A DNA stretch of 64,000 nt from Arcanobacterium phocae (lineage in GTDB: Bacteria; Actinomycetota; Actinomycetes; Actinomycetales; Actinomycetaceae): NCBI RefSeq assembly GCF_900105865.1, contig NZ_LT629804.1, positions 620,001-684,000 on the forward strand. The letters are read 5' to 3'. The notes below the pieces were generated by a model, which ran no database searches, was not told where the DNA came from, and saw nothing but the letters and a program-made list of their open reading frames with translations. Below are positions 35,701 to 45,251 of the stretch, piece after piece (the first letter of the stretch is position 1; every line of letters starts with the position of its first letter). The translations under genes were made by a program, and so were the position numbers.

Positions 35701-38403
35701 TTAGTCGGCTTGATCTGCCTGGTCAGCCGATCGTGAATATGTGAAGACAATCTTTTGACCATCTTTGGATAGCTGGATAGCTTGTTCCGTCGTATCCACT
35801 TGGTATCCCTTATTTAAGAGATAGCTTTCCGCTTTTTCACTGACTGTAGCGCCAAGGAAATCGATCTTCTTGACTGGGTAGGTCAGCGGTTCGCCAGTTT
35901 CCTTGTCTATATGCTCAACTGTGTACGAAACGAAGGTCTTTTCTGAGTGGTCATTCTTGGCTCGCTCAACGACGCCATTGATAGCGCTTGTTGAAGACAG
36001 CTCACGAATTTGGCGCTCGTACTTGATCTTCGACGTCATCGAAAGGTTGTTGAGTCGGTCAACGGTCATGATCGCTTCATGCTGGTCAGCCGCAGATGCT
36101 GTGTCCGTATCGTCTGTAATATTAACCGTCAGTTCGCGGACTTGAGGAGCTTCTTCCTCATATCGGGCAGTCACCTTTATGCGATACGAACCTGGTTTGC
36201 GAACCAAGTCAACCATCTTGATTCCATCAAATAATCGGTTGCCGTCAGCGTCAATAAACATATCTTCTTTCTCATCGTATGGCCATTCCTTGCCAGTGGA
36301 ATCGATCAGCGAAATGACATCGTTGACTTGAGAAGAAAAACCGAGAGATGTTGTACGTTTAGCAATAAGGTTGACGCTTTCACGCTTGCCTAGGAAGCTA
36401 TGGAATGATGACGGTGCAATATAGTATTTCGTGTCGGCGGCGATATTAAACGCATCTGCGTTGTTATTAGTAGAAATCGTAACGCTACTTGGTTTTAGTT
36501 TCTTATCGACGACGACGGTGTAGTCGGCTTTCGTCCGTAAACCATCTTTACCCTTAGCAACCACGAGGACGGGATAGCTTCCGGGCACATCGACTTTAAC
36601 GGTATCTAAGCCACGAACGGAGAGCTCAATGCTCGACGTATCGGTAGTTCCGTCTGCGTAGGAGACTTTAACGCTGTTAAGAATTGTCTTTTCTGCTTCG
36701 GTACGGCGCTCATCAAATGCTTCTTTATCAGCGCGCGCATCGTAGCTGTCGCCACTTGGATGGATCTGTTCAACATGGATAATGCCGTCTCCGGTGTTGA
36801 TGCGTGCTAGAGCATGCGATTCTTTTCCCGGTTCTACGACCGAAACAGGGATAGTAAGTTTAGCGCCATTCTGAGCAAGTAGCTGGAGAGTAACATTTTC
36901 ACCGATCGTGTCTTTAACCGATTCCCAATCGGCTGCGTTGTCAACGAAGACTGGTGAATCTTCAAGTGTGCCTAATACGTAGGGCTTTTCCGATGTGCTA
37001 GTAGTGATCCCTTGAATATTCAAAGCCTGTGGAAGGTCTGCAGTTGACGTGCCTGCAGGTACCTCAACTGCGACGTCGTTCTGATGTGGAGAGATTAGTT
37101 GTGAAACTGGTTGGGCATTTCCCATTTTCGTGTGTGAAGGGAGATGACTTTCAGTCAGATCGTTAAAATTACCAAGCAGGTGATTCGATCCGTTGAACGC
37201 TGGAGATATTGCTCGATACATATCACGTGGGCTAAATAAAGAACCAAAAGACATCGGAGTTAGTGCAGGTTCAGCTTCATTTTTGTTCCAGGTTACGTTG
37301 GCATAACCGGTGTAGCTCTTGTTGTCATAAATACCAAGCCACCATGTTGCTGGCTTGTCAAACTCTGCATCTGTTAGTAAGAATGCGCCATAGGTGTATT
37401 TGTATAAGGATCGTGCAGCAACCGCATCCACTGTGAGATCCAGGTGGTACCAGTGCCCGTCGATCTTTACCTGATTCCATGCGTGATTCGCCTCTGACCA
37501 GCGGCCACCTTTAGCAGCGATTTTTTTATCTGCTTCGGCTTGTTTGTCCAAACGGTCCTTTGTCTTTGTGTCACCTTCGACGTAATAGTCGAATGTTTTC
37601 TTTCCACGAAGGAACCGAGTTTCTAGCCCCATTCGAGAAGCAATCCGGTCAAACATAATAGCGTAAGTTTGGCAGACGCCCTTTTTTGCAAATAGACCAG
37701 CTTCCAAGGAATGGATTTCGTATTTCTTTCCGTCGCCTTCGGCGGAATTCACAAAATATTGACCATTTGCCGTTTTATCGTCAGCTTCTGGTTCAACATT
37801 TTTAATGATGTAATCGTGAATCAGCCGAGCTTTACGGAAATCGTTACTACCATCTGTTCGAGGGATCGGTTTTTGTTCGTCAAGCTTTTTGGTCAGAAAC
37901 TGTGCAATTTCGTCAATGCGTTGATCGGCGCGAATAGCGTCATTCTTATTCACTAGATAGGCAAAACGAACAGTGTGTTTATAAAGGCCTTTTTCAAAAG
38001 AAACTTCTTCTTTGTCAATTTTCCACTCGCCCGCAACATGTTTAACTAAAGAGCCGTACGATGGGCTATAAATAACAGATGTGATAGCTCTATCAGACAA
38101 ATCATAGTCGCCGTAAAAAACTAGTACCCCTTGCATTTCGCTAATACCTTTAATGAGATATTCTTGTGCGGCTCGAAGATCGATTTTTCCTTGTGGGGCT
38201 AATGTGGGTTTACTCCAATCGATCTTGCGAGAAAGATATGATTTTAAACCCTGAGAGGGCTGCCATGGATGTTGGTCACTTTGAGTTTGTGATGCGTGTG
38301 CGACAGAATTCATTCCAAAAGGGTCAATGAGTCCAACATGTGCTGAAGTTGTTGCAACACATAACGCAATCGTTGCTCCAATTAAACTTTTCATTTTTTG
38401 CAT
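35701..38403 (-). CDS. Secreted transglutaminase-like protein with C-terminal MucBP-type domain
   Basis: 900-residue exported protein. A signal peptide is followed by a transglutaminase/protease-like core with a complete triad: Cys in KKGVCQTYAIMFDRIA (about residue 244), His in NHAWNQVKIDGHWYHL (about 304) and Asp in LDLTVD (about 321). A middle region has Ig-like or bacterial surface repeats (about 540-800), and the last about 80 residues, YTVEHIDKETGEPLTYP onward, match the MucBP fold. There is no LPXTG motif, and it ends in a short QAD repeat. The start at 38403 is used because GGAGAG lies 4 nt upstream; an in-frame ATG four codons earlier overlaps that site. A role in host mucin or matrix interaction is inference. 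Confidence 0.8.
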   Translation of the reverse strand: MQKMKSLIGATIALCVATTSAHVGLIDPFGMNSVAHASQTQSDQHPWQPSQGLKSYLSRKIDWSKPTLAPQGKIDLRAAQEYLIKGISEMQGVLVFYGDYDLSDRAITSVIYSPSYGSLVKHVAGEWKIDKEEVSFEKGLYKHTVRFAYLVNKNDAIRADQRIDEIAQFLTKKLDEQKPIPRTDGSNDFRKARLIHDYIIKNVEPEADDKTANGQYFVNSAEGDGKKYEIHSLEAGLFAKKGVCQTYAIMFDRIASRMGLETRFLRGKKTFDYYVEGDTKTKDRLDKQAEADKKIAAKGGRWSEANHAWNQVKIDGHWYHLDLTVDAVAARSLYKYTYGAFLLTDAEFDKPATWWLGIYDNKSYTGYANVTWNKNEAEPALTPMSFGSLFSPRDMYRAISPAFNGSNHLLGNFNDLTESHLPSHTKMGNAQPVSQLISPHQNDVAVEVPAGTSTADLPQALNIQGITTSTSEKPYVLGTLEDSPVFVDNAADWESVKDTIGENVTLQLLAQNGAKLTIPVSVVEPGKESHALARINTGDGIIHVEQIHPSGDSYDARADKEAFDERRTEAEKTILNSVKVSYADGTTDTSSIELSVRGLDTVKVDVPGSYPVLVVAKGKDGLRTKADYTVVVDKKLKPSSVTISTNNNADAFNIAADTKYYIAPSSFHSFLGKRESVNLIAKRTTSLGFSSQVNDVISLIDSTGKEWPYDEKEDMFIDADGNRLFDGIKMVDLVRKPGSYRIKVTARYEEEAPQVRELTVNITDDTDTASAADQHEAIMTVDRLNNLSMTSKIKYERQIRELSSTSAINGVVERAKNDHSEKTFVSYTVEHIDKETGEPLTYPVKKIDFLGATVSEKAESYLLNKGYQVDTTEQAIQLSKDGQKIVFTYSRSADQADQAD

Positions 38404-38565
38404 GTGACTCTCCATAAATTACGCGATCAAAATCGCTCAATGCAGTCCTCTAATAGACAAGATTGATAGTAATGAAATAGCGGACTAATTTCCCTATCAA
38501 CCACTTTTAGGAATTTCACACAACCAATAAACCTTGTAAAACCGGCGAATTGGTAACTTAAGAAA

Positions 38566-38606
38566 GCGGATGTATCAAACTTCACAGAACGATTTGATAC
38601 ATCCGC
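38566..38606 (-). terminator. Terminator of the AhpD-like gene
   Basis: A perfect 14-bp stem (GCGGATGTATCAAA against TTTGATACATCCGC) lies 22 bp after the stop of the AhpD-like gene, followed on the minus strand by a T-rich stretch. Confidence 0.75.
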
Positions 38607-38628
38607 CTCATACTAGTAAAAGTGCTAA

Positions 38629-39123
38629 CTATCGCGGATACTTCCGGGTTGGGTGCTGTGAAACTACCGAAACTCGGTTAAATGCGTTGATAGAAATAAT
38701 GCCCCACTCCAACGCAACTAGCTGTTCCTTCGTAAACAGTGTCAATGCCTCCCCGATCAGCGCATAATAATCAGCGCTTTCTGGTAATCGAGTAATAGTC
38801 TCTGCCAATCGGATTGCCATAAGCTCTTGCTCAGAGAAAACCCGCTGTGAATGACGCCATGCTGGCAACATGTCGATCTGACGCTGGGAAACTCCCGCCT
38901 GCAATGCGCGTGGCACATGAACAGACAAGCAGGTTGCACAACCGTTAAGTTGTGAAGCACGCACATAAGCAAGCTCAACAAGAGTGCGCGGGAGTTCGAC
39001 GTCGTCATACGCCTTCCCTAACGCAACTGCAACGCCCTCCATCGCGTTATAAACATCCGGAAGTACCTGATCGATATAAGGTGGCTTAACAGGTGTAACC
39101 GGGTTTGAAATCTGCTCAGTCAT
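38629..39123 (-). CDS. AhpD/carboxymuconolactone decarboxylase-family protein
   Basis: 164-residue all-helical protein with the AhpD redox core CATCLSVH (about residues 60-67): CxxC plus a His three residues on, the pattern of alkylhydroperoxidase-type peroxidases. Likely a thiol-dependent peroxide reductase or a related enzyme; the electron donor is not in the window. The start at 39123 is chosen because AGGAG lies 7 nt upstream; the open frame continues 22 codons further without support. Monocistronic, with a clear terminator. Confidence 0.85.
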   Translation of the reverse strand: MTEQISNPVTPVKPPYIDQVLPDVYNAMEGVAVALGKAYDDVELPRTLVELAYVRASQLNGCATCLSVHVPRALQAGVSQRQIDMLPAWRHSQRVFSEQELMAIRLAETITRLPESADYYALIGEALTLFTKEQLVALEWGIISINAFNRVSVVSQHPTRKYPR

Positions 39124-39228
39124 ATATGGTCTCCTGACAATTTTTTCATTAATTCCACACAGACTGTACCAACCTGTCCAAGAGCTCAACCACTTTGTTC
39201 ACTGAACGCGGTGCGTGGGAATAAAAAA

Positions 39229-39256
39229 TGTCCCGGTAGGTTTTCCTACCGGGACA
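39229..39256 (-). terminator. Rho-independent terminator of tRNA-Ser(GCT)
   Basis: A perfect 12-bp stem (TGTCCCGGTAGG against CCTACCGGGACA, 4-nt loop) followed on the minus strand by TTTTTT, directly after the tRNA. Confidence 0.9.
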
Positions 39257-39258
39257 AG

Positions 39259-39350
39259 TGGCGGAGACAGAGGGATTTGAACCCTCGAGCCGCTTTTAGG
39301 CGACTACTCCCTTAGCAGGGGAGCGCTTTCGACCACTCAGCCATGTCTCC
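39259..39350 (-). tRNA. tRNA-Ser(GCT)
   Basis: Minus-strand class II tRNA of 92 nt including an encoded CCA. The acceptor stem GGAGACA pairs with TGTCTCC, the anticodon loop CTGCTAA carries GCT, and the long variable arm GTCGCC...GGCTC is present. Confidence 0.95.
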
Positions 39351-39416
39351 AGGTCTCCAACCATAGCTGACTTGAGGAGGTTTTCACCAGCCCAAATCCA
39401 CCACAGTGGCAACCAG

Positions 39417-39504
39417 CGGAGAGTAAGGGATTCGAACCCTTGATGCAGGGTCACTGCATACTGGTTTTCAAGACCAGCTCATTCGGCCGCTCTGACAACT
39501 CTCC
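39417..39504 (-). tRNA. tRNA-Ser(TGA)
   Basis: Minus-strand class II tRNA of 88 nt. The acceptor GGAGAGT pairs with ACTCTCC, the anticodon loop CTTGAAA carries TGA, and the variable arm is TGCAG...CTGCA. CCA is not encoded. It lies 66 bp upstream of tRNA-Ser(GCT) on the same strand. Confidence 0.95.
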
Positions 39505-39631
39505 TTAGCCTCAAAACTACACTATTAATCTTGACGCTTTCATTATTGTAAGGGAATTGATCCTCAAGTAAAAACTGGTAGAGAAGATTTTTGTTTTAGT
39601 ATGGAAGAGGGAACTGTTTGAAGGGGTGGAC

Positions 39632-41893
39632 GTGCGGGTACGTTTAATAGCCATATTGGTAGCAATGCTTGGCATTTTTCAGGTCGTGAGCGCAAGTGTT
39701 TTTGCGTCCGCTTCTTCGACGACGACGCCGACTTCTCCCAACGATTCCATACTGTTTGTGGGGATGGCAGGGGTCCGCCCCCTCGATATTGACAGCACCA
39801 ACCCGCAGCTGTCACGGCTCCTAGCTAACTACTCGGTTGCTGCTCTCAGTCCTCGTTCCGTATCTCCATTGACCTGCCCATCAGAAGGTTGGATGCAGTT
39901 ACGAACATCACGTGACGTATCTGATCGCCTTCCGGAATCTTTCGTCGTCAGTCTCGGAGACGAATGTCATCCAGCTACTATTTTGGAAGACCCAGCGACG
40001 CTCTACAAGGGATACCCACAAACAGTTCATATCCGTAACTTTTCCTTACGTTTGGGTGAAACCGAATGGCCCGACGAGCCGCTCTTTTCCCGCAATGTTA
40101 CGGCAGTAGGGCGCAACGCCGGCATTCCTATTGCCACGCAAGATGGCACAGTTGACCAGTGGCTGGCGTTACCGGATGCCGGTTTCCCGGACGCCGCCGC
40201 AAAAGCCCAAGGGGACCTGACTCGTATTCTCGACACAGTTGATGACGACGTCGTCGTCGATCTGGGCAGCATCCGGGGATCGCCCCGCTATCTCAACGTT
40301 GCCGATCAGCGTGCCTTGATGCAACAAAAACTGATCAACATTCTCACCGCGAACGAAAATAGCGAACATCCGCGCAAAGTTATTATTGCCTCGCTCGGTG
40401 ACCAATGGCGTCGGGCACACCTACATTTCTTTGCCACAAATATTGCGCTCGATGGGACAACCTCCGGCGCTGGCACAATCCGCTCCGACCTCACCCGTGC
40501 CGACGGATTCATCACCATCACCGATGTTCGAAACCTCATCACTGGCAAATATTCCGGTCTACATGTCCAGCCACAGCCATCGTTGACTGCGGCAATGAAA
40601 CCCGTCCTCGACACTGCCCAACACGCCTATATTGCTGCTTCATCATCCGCAAAGTGGTACCAAATCTTCAACACCGTGGTTCTCCTAGGCACCCTGGGTG
40701 TCCTCGGCTTATTCCTGATTACACCTGGCCCAGAAGGCCACCGTTGGGGCGCTCCGAGGCGATTCTGGTCCGGTTTAGAACAATTCAACTTGTGGGCATT
40801 CGCTTGGGTTCCCAGTGCTATGATTCTCAACCTGCTCCCGTGGTGGGATCTGCCAGGATCGCCTGGTGCCATGCAAGCGTGGGCAATCGCGATGACGGCA
40901 CTGATTGCTGTTGCGATTGTTGCACTGTCACACCTGAGCGCGCACCGTGCTGGCTTTATTAGCTTGGTGGCGTTCGCCCTCTTGTGCATTGACATCGTGG
41001 CCGGATCGGTCCATCAGCGTAACGGATTTATGGGCTCACTTATGCTCACGTCCCGTCGGTACTACGGAATCTCCAACCGCACATATCTGATTCTTGTTGT
41101 GTGCGGTTTGATCGCATCGTTGCTGGTTATCGCGTGGCTACGCAAACGAGCCAAGAACGACGCCGGTGCCCGCCTGCCATTGTTCGTGCTGCTTGGAATC
41201 GGAATAATCGCGGTTGCAGTAGATGCACTGCCGCTATGGGGTGCCGATTTTGGTGGCCCGCCTGGACTTATAGCCTGCTTTGGCATCACCGCTATCCTGC
41301 TTACCGGGAAAAAGCTACGCTGGTGGCATGGACTGGTGTGGCTGGTGAGTACCGTTGCCGTAATGGGAGGAGTTGGTTTGATCGATGCTCGCCGTGGCGG
41401 TGAATCCCATATTGGCCGGTTCTGGGCTAAGTTCGGCACGGCCGAAAGCTGGGCAATCATCGGCGGAAAAATCCGTGACGTCACCCGGTCCTTCATCGGC
41501 CGGCCAGATCTGCTTGCACTCATCGCCATCGCAATTATGATTGGAATCTTGGCCGTCTTCGCAACCCGGTACTTAAATTCAGTCAGCGGAATCCATTTAG
41601 GATCCCTTCGTGCCCTCACCTCTGACTACGGTTTCATCCCAGTCGCAATTGGCATAGCCGTAGGTATTTTGGTTGCCGTACCGATCAACGATTCTGGTGC
41701 AATTATGATTAAAGAGGGCATGTATATTGCTCTACCAGCATTGGCAGCTATGGTTGCCGGGCAAGCAACGCGCCGCAAGCCCTTAGAGCAAGGCCTCCAG
41801 GACGGCAGCGCATCCGTCGTCGTCAACATGATCCGTAACAGCATTGGCATGGTTACGAACGTAATCCGGCGCATTACCCATCGCAACTCCTAA
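39632..41893 (+). CDS. Multi-pass membrane protein with large extracellular N-terminal domain (paralogue 1)
   Basis: About 753 residues. A signal-like segment (LIAILVAMLGIFQVVSASVF) precedes an extracellular domain of about 310 residues (ILFVGMAGVRPLDID, CPSEGWMQLR, VVDLGSIRGSP) that recalls an alkaline-phosphatase-like fold, then about ten membrane segments. It is clearly homologous to the protein at 45251-47428: similar domain order and motifs such as TCP(S/N)(E/A)GW, GGPPGLIA/GGVPALVA and AVPINDSGAIM/VALNDSGLVI. I do not know a function. GTG 39632 is preferred because AAGGGG lies 5 nt upstream; GTG 39626 is the alternative. The last 111 bp overlap the convergent HAD gene. Confidence 0.75.
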   Translation: MRVRLIAILVAMLGIFQVVSASVFASASSTTTPTSPNDSILFVGMAGVRPLDIDSTNPQLSRLLANYSVAALSPRSVSPLTCPSEGWMQLRTSRDVSDRLPESFVVSLGDECHPATILEDPATLYKGYPQTVHIRNFSLRLGETEWPDEPLFSRNVTAVGRNAGIPIATQDGTVDQWLALPDAGFPDAAAKAQGDLTRILDTVDDDVVVDLGSIRGSPRYLNVADQRALMQQKLINILTANENSEHPRKVIIASLGDQWRRAHLHFFATNIALDGTTSGAGTIRSDLTRADGFITITDVRNLITGKYSGLHVQPQPSLTAAMKPVLDTAQHAYIAASSSAKWYQIFNTVVLLGTLGVLGLFLITPGPEGHRWGAPRRFWSGLEQFNLWAFAWVPSAMILNLLPWWDLPGSPGAMQAWAIAMTALIAVAIVALSHLSAHRAGFISLVAFALLCIDIVAGSVHQRNGFMGSLMLTSRRYYGISNRTYLILVVCGLIASLLVIAWLRKRAKNDAGARLPLFVLLGIGIIAVAVDALPLWGADFGGPPGLIACFGITAILLTGKKLRWWHGLVWLVSTVAVMGGVGLIDARRGGESHIGRFWAKFGTAESWAIIGGKIRDVTRSFIGRPDLLALIAIAIMIGILAVFATRYLNSVSGIHLGSLRALTSDYGFIPVAIGIAVGILVAVPINDSGAIMIKEGMYIALPALAAMVAGQATRRKPLEQGLQDGSASVVVNMIRNSIGMVTNVIRRITHRNS

Positions 41894-42610
41894 CCCAGCC
41901 CAGGACAGCATATCGACGTCGTTACCAGAATCTCCCACACAGACCGTGTGGCTGGAATCGACCCCAAAGAACGCTCGAACTTCCTCTAATGCAGAGGCTT
42001 TCGAAACGCCTTCGGGTGTAATATCCATCCAAGCCGACCATCCCACCGCATACTCCACACCGCGCAACCCTAGTTGCGCTACAGCTTCCATCAACTCGTG
42101 AGCAGTCATCTGCGAAGCTCGGACCGTTAATCGAGTAGCCTGAGCAGACGCTAATTCGGAAATCGGAACAAGCCGGCTCGGGCCAGACAGCTCATCTTCG
42201 GGGAATGGGAACGTTACTCGAGTCGGCTCATCAAGCGTCTCCAAAGCGAACCAGACATTATCTGGCAGCCCTGCCGATAACAGCTCAATCTCACGGCTTG
42301 GATCAAACGTGTGGGCAGTAACCAGGCGGTAAGCCGGGCCGCTATTATCTAGAAAGTCAGGCAAGGGGGTAGTCAATGAATCCGGGACAGCGCCACCAAC
42401 AGACGTTATCGCAGCACCATTACACACCACGGCAATGCCGTGATCGAAGCCGACATCCTGCAACGCCACCTGCGTGCCTGTAATACCGCGACCCGTTGCA
42501 AAAACAAGGCGCGTCCCGGCGTCCAGATGAGCATGAACCGCTTCGCGAACTCGCGGCGAAAGTGACGTGTCATGGTGAATCGTAGTGCCGTCAATATCTA
42601 ACGCCACCAT
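41783..42610 (-). CDS. HAD-superfamily (Cof-type) phosphatase
   Basis: 275-residue HAD hydrolase with a C2 cap, probably dephosphorylating sugar phosphates or other small phosphometabolites. Motif I is MVALDIDGTTIHHD right at the N-terminus, motif II ATGRGITG, and motifs III/IV are VCVGDSGNDVDMLSWA followed by GVAMGNAPDYVRNHANAVT, all intact. Start choice is uncertain: ATG 42610 begins at the conserved strand but lacks a strong ribosome binding site, and GTG 42718 just after the serS stop is the alternative, though a GC-rich hairpin lies between. The 3' end overlaps the convergent membrane-protein gene by 111 bp, with both C-termini apparently genuine. Confidence 0.85.
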   Translation of the reverse strand: MVALDIDGTTIHHDTSLSPRVREAVHAHLDAGTRLVFATGRGITGTQVALQDVGFDHGIAVVCNGAAITSVGGAVPDSLTTPLPDFLDNSGPAYRLVTAHTFDPSREIELLSAGLPDNVWFALETLDEPTRVTFPFPEDELSGPSRLVPISELASAQATRLTVRASQMTAHELMEAVAQLGLRGVEYAVGWSAWMDITPEGVSKASALEEVRAFFGVDSSHTVCVGDSGNDVDMLSWAGLGVAMGNAPDYVRNHANAVTDHVDDDGCAAVLEALL

Positions 42611-42670
42611 CAAATCTGGCCCGGCAGGCGGAAGAGACTGCTGGGTAAGCAGATCAGTAAAATATGGTAG

Positions 42671-42697
42671 CGGTCCGGGAGTCAGACCCCCGGACCG
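42671..42697 (-). terminator. GC-rich hairpin between serS and the HAD gene
   Basis: A 9-bp perfect stem, CGGTCCGGG against CCCGGACCG, lies 23 bp after the serS stop, followed on the minus strand by CTACCATATTTT. It could be a terminator or attenuator limiting read-through into the HAD gene. Confidence 0.5.
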
Positions 42698-42719
42698 TTG
42701 AGGATCTCTGATCGTCACG

Positions 42720-43988
42720 TTACTGAACACTAATGAGTTCGCGGCCACCCAGATATGGACGCATTGCTTGCGGAATATACAACGATCCATCTGGCTGCTG
42801 ATGGTTTTCAAACATCGAAACCAGCCAACGAGTAGTAGCCAAAGTGCCGTTCAACGTCGCAACAGCGCGAGTAGAACCCTCAAAACGTTCCCGAATACCA
42901 AGTCGGCGTGCCTGGAACGTGGTGCAGTTCGACGTCGATGTGACCTCCATGTAACGATTTTGAGTAGGCAACCAAGCTTCACAATCAAACTTCTGAGCTG
43001 CCGACGAACCCAAATCACCAGCTGCCGTGTTGATGACGCGATACGGAAGCTCCATCTTCTGGATCATTTCCTCTTCCCACGCCAAGAAACGCTGGTGCTC
43101 ATCGGTAGCTTGCTCTTCTGGGCAGAACGAGAACATCTCAACCTTGTTGAACTGGTGAACGCGAATAATTCCACGAGTATCGCGACCATACGAGCCAGCC
43201 TCGCGCCGGTAACAAGTAGACCAGCCAGCATAACGCTTCGGACCATCGGACAGATCCAAAATCTCATTCGAATGGTAACCTGCCAAAGCAACCTCAGATG
43301 TACCGGTTAGGTACAGGTCATCGGCTGGCAAGTAGTAAATCTCATCCGAGTGAGCACCCAAGAAACCAGTACCACCCATAACTTCTGGGCGAACCAAAGT
43401 TGGGGTATTCATCAGCGTGAAACCGTTAGCTTCTGCCTGATCGGCAGCCATAGTGAGCAACGCCAACTCCAACCGGGCGCCAATACCTTTCAAATAGTAG
43501 AAGCGCGAACCAGAAACCTTTGTGCCACGCTCCATATCAACTGCGCCCAAACCTTCAGCCACATCCAAATGGTCCTTCGGTTCAAAGCCACGCGTAGCGA
43601 AATCAGGAATCGAGCCAACTTCGCGCAGAACTTCGTAATCATCCTCGCCACCAGCAGGGACACCCGGCAAAACAGGGTTAGCGATTTTATACATCGCAGC
43701 CTGAAACTGCTCTGCGGCCACATTAGCTTCAGCTTCGAGCGCCTTGACATGCTCAGACATTTCCTTAGCTTGTGCCAAGATTGCCGGCCGTTCTTCAGCA
43801 GACGCCTTACCAATAGTGCGAGAAAGATTCTTTTGTTGCGCACGCAAATCTTCAAACGCCTGCTGGGAAGCACGACGCTTTTCATCTGCGGCTAGGACAG
43901 CATCAACAAGCGCGGGATCATCGCCGCGGGCTTGTTGCGAGGCACGCACGGCCTCTGGGTTTTCGCGAAGAGTACGGATATCGATCAT
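42720..43988 (-). CDS. serS: Seryl-tRNA synthetase
   Basis: 422-residue class II synthetase that charges tRNA-Ser, three of which are in this window. An N-terminal coiled-coil tRNA-binding arm (about residues 30-100, [19 protein letters not shown]) precedes the catalytic core: motif 2 [19 protein letters not shown], serine/ATP residues in [11 protein letters not shown], and motif 3 [19 protein letters not shown]. Start at 43988 ([19 protein letters not shown]) is the standard N-terminus; the longer frame to 44021 is not supported. It diverges from the lipid kinase gene with about 100 bp between them. Confidence 0.97.
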   Translation of the reverse strand: MIDIRTLRENPEAVRASQQARGDDPALVDAVLAADEKRRASQQAFEDLRAQQKNLSRTIGKASAEERPAILAQAKEMSEHVKALEAEANVAAEQFQAAMYKIANPVLPGVPAGGEDDYEVLREVGSIPDFATRGFEPKDHLDVAEGLGAVDMERGTKVSGSRFYYLKGIGARLELALLTMAADQAEANGFTLMNTPTLVRPEVMGGTGFLGAHSDEIYYLPADDLYLTGTSEVALAGYHSNEILDLSDGPKRYAGWSTCYRREAGSYGRDTRGIIRVHQFNKVEMFSFCPEEQATDEHQRFLAWEEEMIQKMELPYRVINTAAGDLGSSAAQKFDCEAWLPTQNRYMEVTSTSNCTTFQARRLGIRERFEGSTRAVATLNGTLATTRWLVSMFENHQQPDGSLYIPQAMRPYLGGRELISVQ

Positions 43989-44090
43989 GATTACAAGAAT
44001 AGTTCTTTTCCGGCCCACCATGCTAACCGTGACTAATCATTGAGACAATGCCTGCTCATGGAGTGGCACACATCGAGTAAACTAAGTCCT

Positions 44091-45251
44091 ATGGATTGGG
44101 AATTAATTCTTGTCGTGGCTACATTCGTGATAGCACTGGTAGCACTCTTCGGCATGCTCCGAAATCGGCGAGTCATAAAAAATATGCGTATTGACCGCCG
44201 TCGATCAGGTGTAGCTCGGGACACGCAAGTAACAACTAGCGAGCCATACCTAAACCAAGGCCCACCCTATATTATTTTCAATCCAACGAAAAAAGCTGAC
44301 TGGAAGCTTATCCGCGAAGCCTTGGCTCGAAGTGCCCGCGATGCGTCACTTGGCGAACCCGTATGGTTAGCTACCACTGCTGACGATCCCGGAGTTAGCC
44401 AAACTCAAGCGGCTATCAAGGCCCGGGCAGCCGTTGTTATTGCCGCTGGCGGTGACGGGACTGTACGCGTAGTTGCCGAAGGCCTTGCCAATACCGGAAT
44501 CCCGATGGGACTCATGCCAGTAGGAACAGGGAACCTCCTGGCTCGTAACCTGAATTTTCCACTCGATGATATTCACGAACTTGCCATCATCGCTGTCACC
44601 GGTGCGCCACGCAAGATCGACGTCGGCATACTCACCGTTAAGGAATCATCGGGACCGGTACCCGAATCAAAGAAAAATCATGATGTCCATCCGGCAACGC
44701 CTGGCGAATACGCCTTCGTAGTGAACGCCGGCATGGGGCTCGATGCCACCATCATGCTCGAGGCAGACGCAAACAAAAAGCTCAAGGAAGTCATCGGTTG
44801 GGCTGCCTACTTCAAGGCCGCTATGCCACACATTCTCGCCCCCAAAATGAGCGCCACGATCACAGTAGGAAACAGCACCACGCCAGTAACAACTGACGCT
44901 CGAACCGTCATGTTTCTCAACTGCGGCGAACTCGTTGGCGGTCTCGTTTTTGACACCGCAGCAAAAGCCGACGACGGCTGGATGGAACTCGTCGTCGTCG
45001 ATACCCGTGCCGGACTCATCGGCTGGGTAGACCTCCTCCGGCGAACCGGAATGCGAAGCAAAGGAATCAAAAAAGTTGATATCCCAGGCGTGCCCGCCCA
45101 AGGAGACCTCGACATCCACCGAATCGTTGAAGCTTCGCTCGATATCGACAAACCCCAACCCGTCCAAGTCGATGGTGATGTCCTTGGCTACACAGACCAC
45201 GTCCACGCACGAATAATCCCCGGTGCGCTAACGGTACGGGTAAAAAACTAA
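44091..45251 (+). CDS. Diacylglycerol kinase-family lipid kinase
   Basis: 386-residue protein with one N-terminal membrane helix (about residues 4-24, ELILVVATFVIALVALFGML) and a DAGK catalytic domain. It shows PYIIFNPTKK, the nucleotide-binding VVIAAGGDGTVRVVAEGL (about 118-135), and PVGTGNLLARNL. Likely phosphorylates diacylglycerol or a related lipid for phospholipid recycling. Start is uncertain: ATG 44091 is chosen because the membrane helix begins there, with ATG 44058 upstream as an alternative; neither has a strong ribosome binding site. Its stop overlaps the start of the next gene (TAATG), coupling it to the membrane paralogue 2. Confidence 0.88.
   Translation: MDWELILVVATFVIALVALFGMLRNRRVIKNMRIDRRRSGVARDTQVTTSEPYLNQGPPYIIFNPTKKADWKLIREALARSARDASLGEPVWLATTADDPGVSQTQAAIKARAAVVIAAGGDGTVRVVAEGLANTGIPMGLMPVGTGNLLARNLNFPLDDIHELAIIAVTGAPRKIDVGILTVKESSGPVPESKKNHDVHPATPGEYAFVVNAGMGLDATIMLEADANKKLKEVIGWAAYFKAAMPHILAPKMSATITVGNSTTPVTTDARTVMFLNCGELVGGLVFDTAAKADDGWMELVVVDTRAGLIGWVDLLRRTGMRSKGIKKVDIPGVPAQGDLDIHRIVEASLDIDKPQPVQVDGDVLGYTDHVHARIIPGALTVRVKN

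Noticed and set aside
43350..43895. 181-codon plus-strand open frame inside serS
   Set aside because: Antisense shadow of a highly conserved synthetase.
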